A model generated the notes under the pieces. It was given only the letters and a program-made list of their open reading frames with translations. It ran no database searches and had not been told where the DNA came from. This document shows, piece by piece, positions 60,404 through 64,000 of a DNA stretch of 64,000 nt (positions are counted from its first letter, which is position 1; the number at the start of each line of letters is the position of its first letter). The stretch comes from Spirodela intermedia (taxonomy: Eukaryota > Streptophyta > Magnoliopsida > Alismatales > Araceae): positions 1,054,001 to 1,118,000 of the forward strand of contig LR746272.1 of assembly GCA_902729315.2 (NCBI GenBank), given 5' to 3'. The position numbers were made by a program, and so were the translations under genes.

Positions 60404-63400
60404 GCGGGCGGGGCCGGCAGGACAAAGCTCGGCGCTTTTCCACTGGAAATCGATTACCCACCGCCCCCACCGAGTTTGACCGACGCTCGTGGTTGACAAA
60501 CTGCCCACGTGACCCTGGAATTAGACAACACTACCGCCGATAATCATAAACAACCCGCATATTAATAGTAAAAAAAATCAGACCTTTCCTCGATCGGTTT
60601 CATCGATTTCGCTTCCCACATTCGATTATAGCAATGTTTGCGGCAGAAATCATACACTGTATCATCAGCTCGATGATCCCATCATGCTGCCGGGCTCGCC
60701 CGTCTCGATTCTATCATGGCTGTCCACCTCCATGCGTGCCGCCGCCATGTGCTCGGCAGCTGCTTCCCCGCCAGCTTCCCCCGCCGGACGCCTCGCTGCC
60801 GCTGACCTCTTCCGGCGGAGCTGAGCAGTGAATGCGCGCGGTACGGCGGCACGGGAGAAGCTGCAGCGGTGGCCGTGAGCTCATTTACTCTCTCGCCGCC
60901 GGGCCCGGCCCCGTGACCGGCCCCTGCCCCGCCCTCGTGGGGATGGTTCTCCTTGAAGACCCGCGAGGTAGCTCCGCCGGCGATCGGTGGCGGAGCCGCC
61001 GCCACCTGCCCTCTCCGGCGGAGACGTGTTATTTTACTCTCCGGTTCCAGACATTGAAGAGCTTCCTACCCACAGCAAGCGCCACCGCCGCCGCTCCCCC
61101 CCCTCGGTTCTCCCCATCGGCGGCCGAACCATCCCGGCGTTCACGGTTAGAGAGAGAGAGAGAGAGAGAGAGAGGGCACCGGTTTGGGGGGGGGAGGGGA
61201 GGCGGTATCATTGCTCTCGTTATCCTCTGACATCACGCGCACGTCCCCACCGAGGGGGGAGCGGGGCCCACAGAGGGCCTGGCCCACTGCACCGAGCAGC
61301 CTACATTCCGTTTGCATTATTGAAGAATGGATTAAATAGACAGGCGGAGGAGGAGGCGGGTCACGTGACTGCACGGGTCTACGTGGCGGCCATTGGGTCG
61401 AGGGACGACGTGGCTAGCCGCCGGTCGGCGCGACAGCTGTCCACGCGCGAGGGGACACGCGCCGCAGGCAATCATTAGTACGGTCCGTGGTGACACCTTT
61501 CGTGGACCCGTTAATTATGGTCCGCTGATTGAGTGGTCCTCCGCCCCTCATCAGGAGGAAATTTTTCACCAAAAAAAAGCCAGATTAATACCCATTTTGT
61601 CTCCCTCGGCTCGGCCTGCCCATAGGGGCATTTTGGTCAACTTCACTGCTGGTGGTGGATTGTTAATGGCCGCCGCTATTGTCTGGACCAAGGATCCGAC
61701 GGCTTCGCAAGGTCCTGATGGCGGATCTCCCGGATCTGCATCGGTCGGGGCGGCGCGGAAGCCGCCGAGCTGACACGTGGTATATGACGTCATCACCCCT
61801 ATCTCTCTCTCATGTCCAAGACCAGCGAAATCTTGATCTGCGAGACAGCAGATCGAGGCTTGACCCGCAGTCAATACCCACGGTGCGCGGAGGGGGGGGG
61901 GGAGCCGTCAGAAGTCAGCCGCAGGATCTTTTGCGGAAATCTTCTTGTGCGGCGAGTGGACCGTTCTTGATCTGACCGTTGCGGTGGCGCCGACTAAAAG
62001 GGGGGCGGGGCGGCGGTGTAGCTTCGTAGGTGCTCGCTGGGGTGTCGTCGTCCTTATGATTGAGCTGACTGGCGGAGGAAAGGGCTCGTCGGAGAAGGCG
62101 GAGGAGAGAGGGCGGGCTGTCTTATCTGCTGTATAACTCGACAGGATGATTGGGCAATGGCGGGCGGCGCGGCCATCATCGCCGCCATCATCCTCCGCCG
62201 GGGGGGCCCCTAGCCCCTCCCATCTCCGTACCGTCACGTCGGCGAGACAAGAACAGCTACTAGTGAGGAAGAAGACGACAGTAATGATGGGGCATGCGGA
62301 GAAAGTCTGGGGGGGGGGGTTGGAGAGAGAGAGAGGGATAGAGATGTCCTCGCGAGATTGGGAGTCGCGTTGCTGTGGCTTCGGCGAGGGGGGCGGAGGA
62401 CTGACTTTCTCGGCATGGAGATGGGGAAGACTTGACAGCTACGTCTCTCTCTCTCTCTGCCTCTTTCTCTCTCTCTTGTGTGGTCAATCATAATGCTTGC
62501 TGCAGCAATGATATCGATTTGGGGAGGAGCGAGGGCAGTCGAGACAGAGCGGCAGCGGCAGCGGAAAGACAGAACAGCGGCGCGAAGCCCCAGCCGCGGT
62601 GGTGGCAATGGCAGACCCCCTTTCCTCTCCCTCCTCGCCGCCGGCAGCAACCAAGGAACCTCCTCCATGGGGTAAGAAGAAAACAAGGGGAAGCATGTTT
62701 GCTACACGACGTCGCCACCTTCCCCAGCACCAGCTGTTCTCTGGTGGCGCAGGAGGGGGGGGGGCGGCACAAAGAAGGGCAGGCGACGAAGCAGGACAGA
62801 ACAGGCGATAGCGGCGGAGGGGAGGGGACAAGAGACGGCACGTGAGCCGGCAGGGTTGTTGCGGCCCCTCGTTCCCTCCATGCACGGGTGCGACGATCAT
62901 CATCATCATCATCTTGTCGGCCCCCATGCTCGCGCGCGGCCGGCGGGCGGTGGCCGCTATCAACTCGCCGGATACTCCGCCAGCCCCCACATCACATCAT
63001 GCTCTTACTGCGTGCAGTCTCTCTCCCTTCGCTGCTCGCGGGGAGGGCTCTAGGAGCTTCTTCATCCCTACCAGGAGGTAGGACGAGGGCGGTGATAGCG
63101 GGGCCCCCTCGCATTGAAGCACTCCATGGTCGTCTACCTGAGGCTTAGCCCCTCCATCCCCTGGTGTGACCCCTTGCCGGGTTTAGGGTTCTACGTAGGC
63201 CCCTCGCGGTGGCGATCGCAGCCGCTATAGTTCGAGAGCGTAGGGTTGGTCTTTCTCTCTCCAAGGACTGCCACTAAAAGTCAGCAGCTCCGGGGGAAGA
63301 CGGGCCTCATGGGGAAGGAAGCCCACATTGTGTGGCCTGTTACATCCGGTCGAAAGGGACTGCTTATGATCATTTTATGAGATCGCATTTTAGCCCTATT

Positions 63401-64000
63401 ATTTTTTCACCTTGGAACGTACATTAAATATGCGACAATATTGAAAGGTTTTCAAGGGTACCCAGATGCTGCGAGATGAAGTAGAGGGAGAAAGAGAGAG
63501 AGAGAGAGAGAGATGGGCGCTGCGCATACAGAGTTTTATCGGATTCCTTTCTCACAACTGTTTGTGTTTTATGTGGAAATTAAATAATTAAGAAGGACGG
63601 CTCAAAACTAGCTGAAAAATAGTCAAATATTAACCATAAAACTTAGGCTTGTATCAACTCTCACCGCGCTCTTCAGGGTCTTCGGGCTAATACTTGAAAA
63701 ACGAAGTAATATTGCCTTGTTGGAGGGAGCATAATTCACCTTAGTCGAGGCCTGTTAATATGAATCTGATTTTGAAAAGCCTAAACTTCCCTCATGCTAT
63801 AATTTTTTTCTTGCGATATTGAGACTCATGGTTGCTTTCTCTCTCCCCCTCTCTCTCTCGCTCCTCTTTAACCCATCAAGGGCTATTATATAATATTTTT
63901 AAAATACTTGTATTTAAAAGTATTTTAATATCCATCGTATATTCCTTCAGTAGGAAACAATAGTTATGTATGATTTGAGCGGTGTTAGTATGAAATTAAA
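60404..64000. other. upstream and distal spacer, no gene recognised
   Basis: GC-rich from 60.6 to 63.2 kb with many overlapping frames on both strands, none with a recognised domain or a splice pattern I can support. It contains GA tracts at 61149-61173 and 63490-63512, CT at 62443-62475 and short ATC/CAT runs near 62895. From 63.3 kb it becomes AT-rich. The left end is the HD-ZIP II promoter. Confidence 0.5.

Noticed and set aside
60832-63148. Many GC-rich frames of 60-168 codons on both strands
   Set aside because: Frames overlap in all registers, show no domain, and no consistent splice pattern joins them.

Overview
The window is nuclear DNA of a flowering plant, most likely a monocot. 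Genes have GT-AG introns and TATA boxes. Many exons are very GC-rich (especially 5' exons) while introns and spacers are AT-rich, and CT/GA microsatellites are everywhere. The protein families are plant-specific: TBR/TBL, HD-ZIP II, HD16/MLK kinase, Mn-type MTP, BCS1-like AAA-ATPase. The species cannot be named from the sequence. Identifications rest on recognising protein families by eye; no database search was run.

Layout, left to right: an unrecognised six-exon gene with a TATA box (+, 0.9-2.7 kb); an intronless BCS1-like AAA-ATPase (+, 4.65-6.3 kb); an intronless EF-hand protein (-, 6.7-7.1 kb); a long eight-exon conserved plant gene usually labelled 'stress response protein NST1-like' (-, 7.7-15.0 kb); a divergent promoter region; a 16-exon HD16/MLK-type casein-kinase-like gene (+, 17.4-23.5 kb); a ten-exon mitochondrial phosphatidate cytidylyltransferase TAM41 (+, 23.9-26.5 kb) followed at once by a 130-bp tandem array; a possible non-coding transcript (-, about 27.2-27.9 kb); a seven-exon Mn-CDF metal tolerance protein (-, 28.4-31.8 kb); a gene-poor stretch; an intronless zinc-ribbon plus RING-H2 E3 ligase (+, 35.0-36.2 kb); two small membrane-protein paralogues in tandem (+, 39.3 and 40.8 kb) between the two largest microsatellites of the window; formate-tetrahydrofolate ligase (+, 42.3-44.9 kb) followed by a family of about 235-bp repeats; a LIN37/CRAW-like DREAM subunit candidate (+, 46.8-52.0 kb); a TBR/TBL1-type O-acetyltransferase-like gene (+, 55.8-58.0 kb); and an HD-ZIP class II transcription factor (-, 58.7-60.3 kb). 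I see no convincing gene from 60.4 kb to the end.

The genes are ordinary single-copy housekeeping or regulatory loci and form no pathway or cluster. The exception is the small tandem pair at 39-41 kb. The more unusual signals are genomic: two GC-AG introns in two neighbouring genes, coding-strand GA tracts abutting the start codons of several genes, an apparent excess of the W-box-like hexamer GTTGAC/GTCAAC, several local tandem duplications, and the unrecognised first gene. I found nothing that looks like a bacterial-type defence system, transposon gene or virus.
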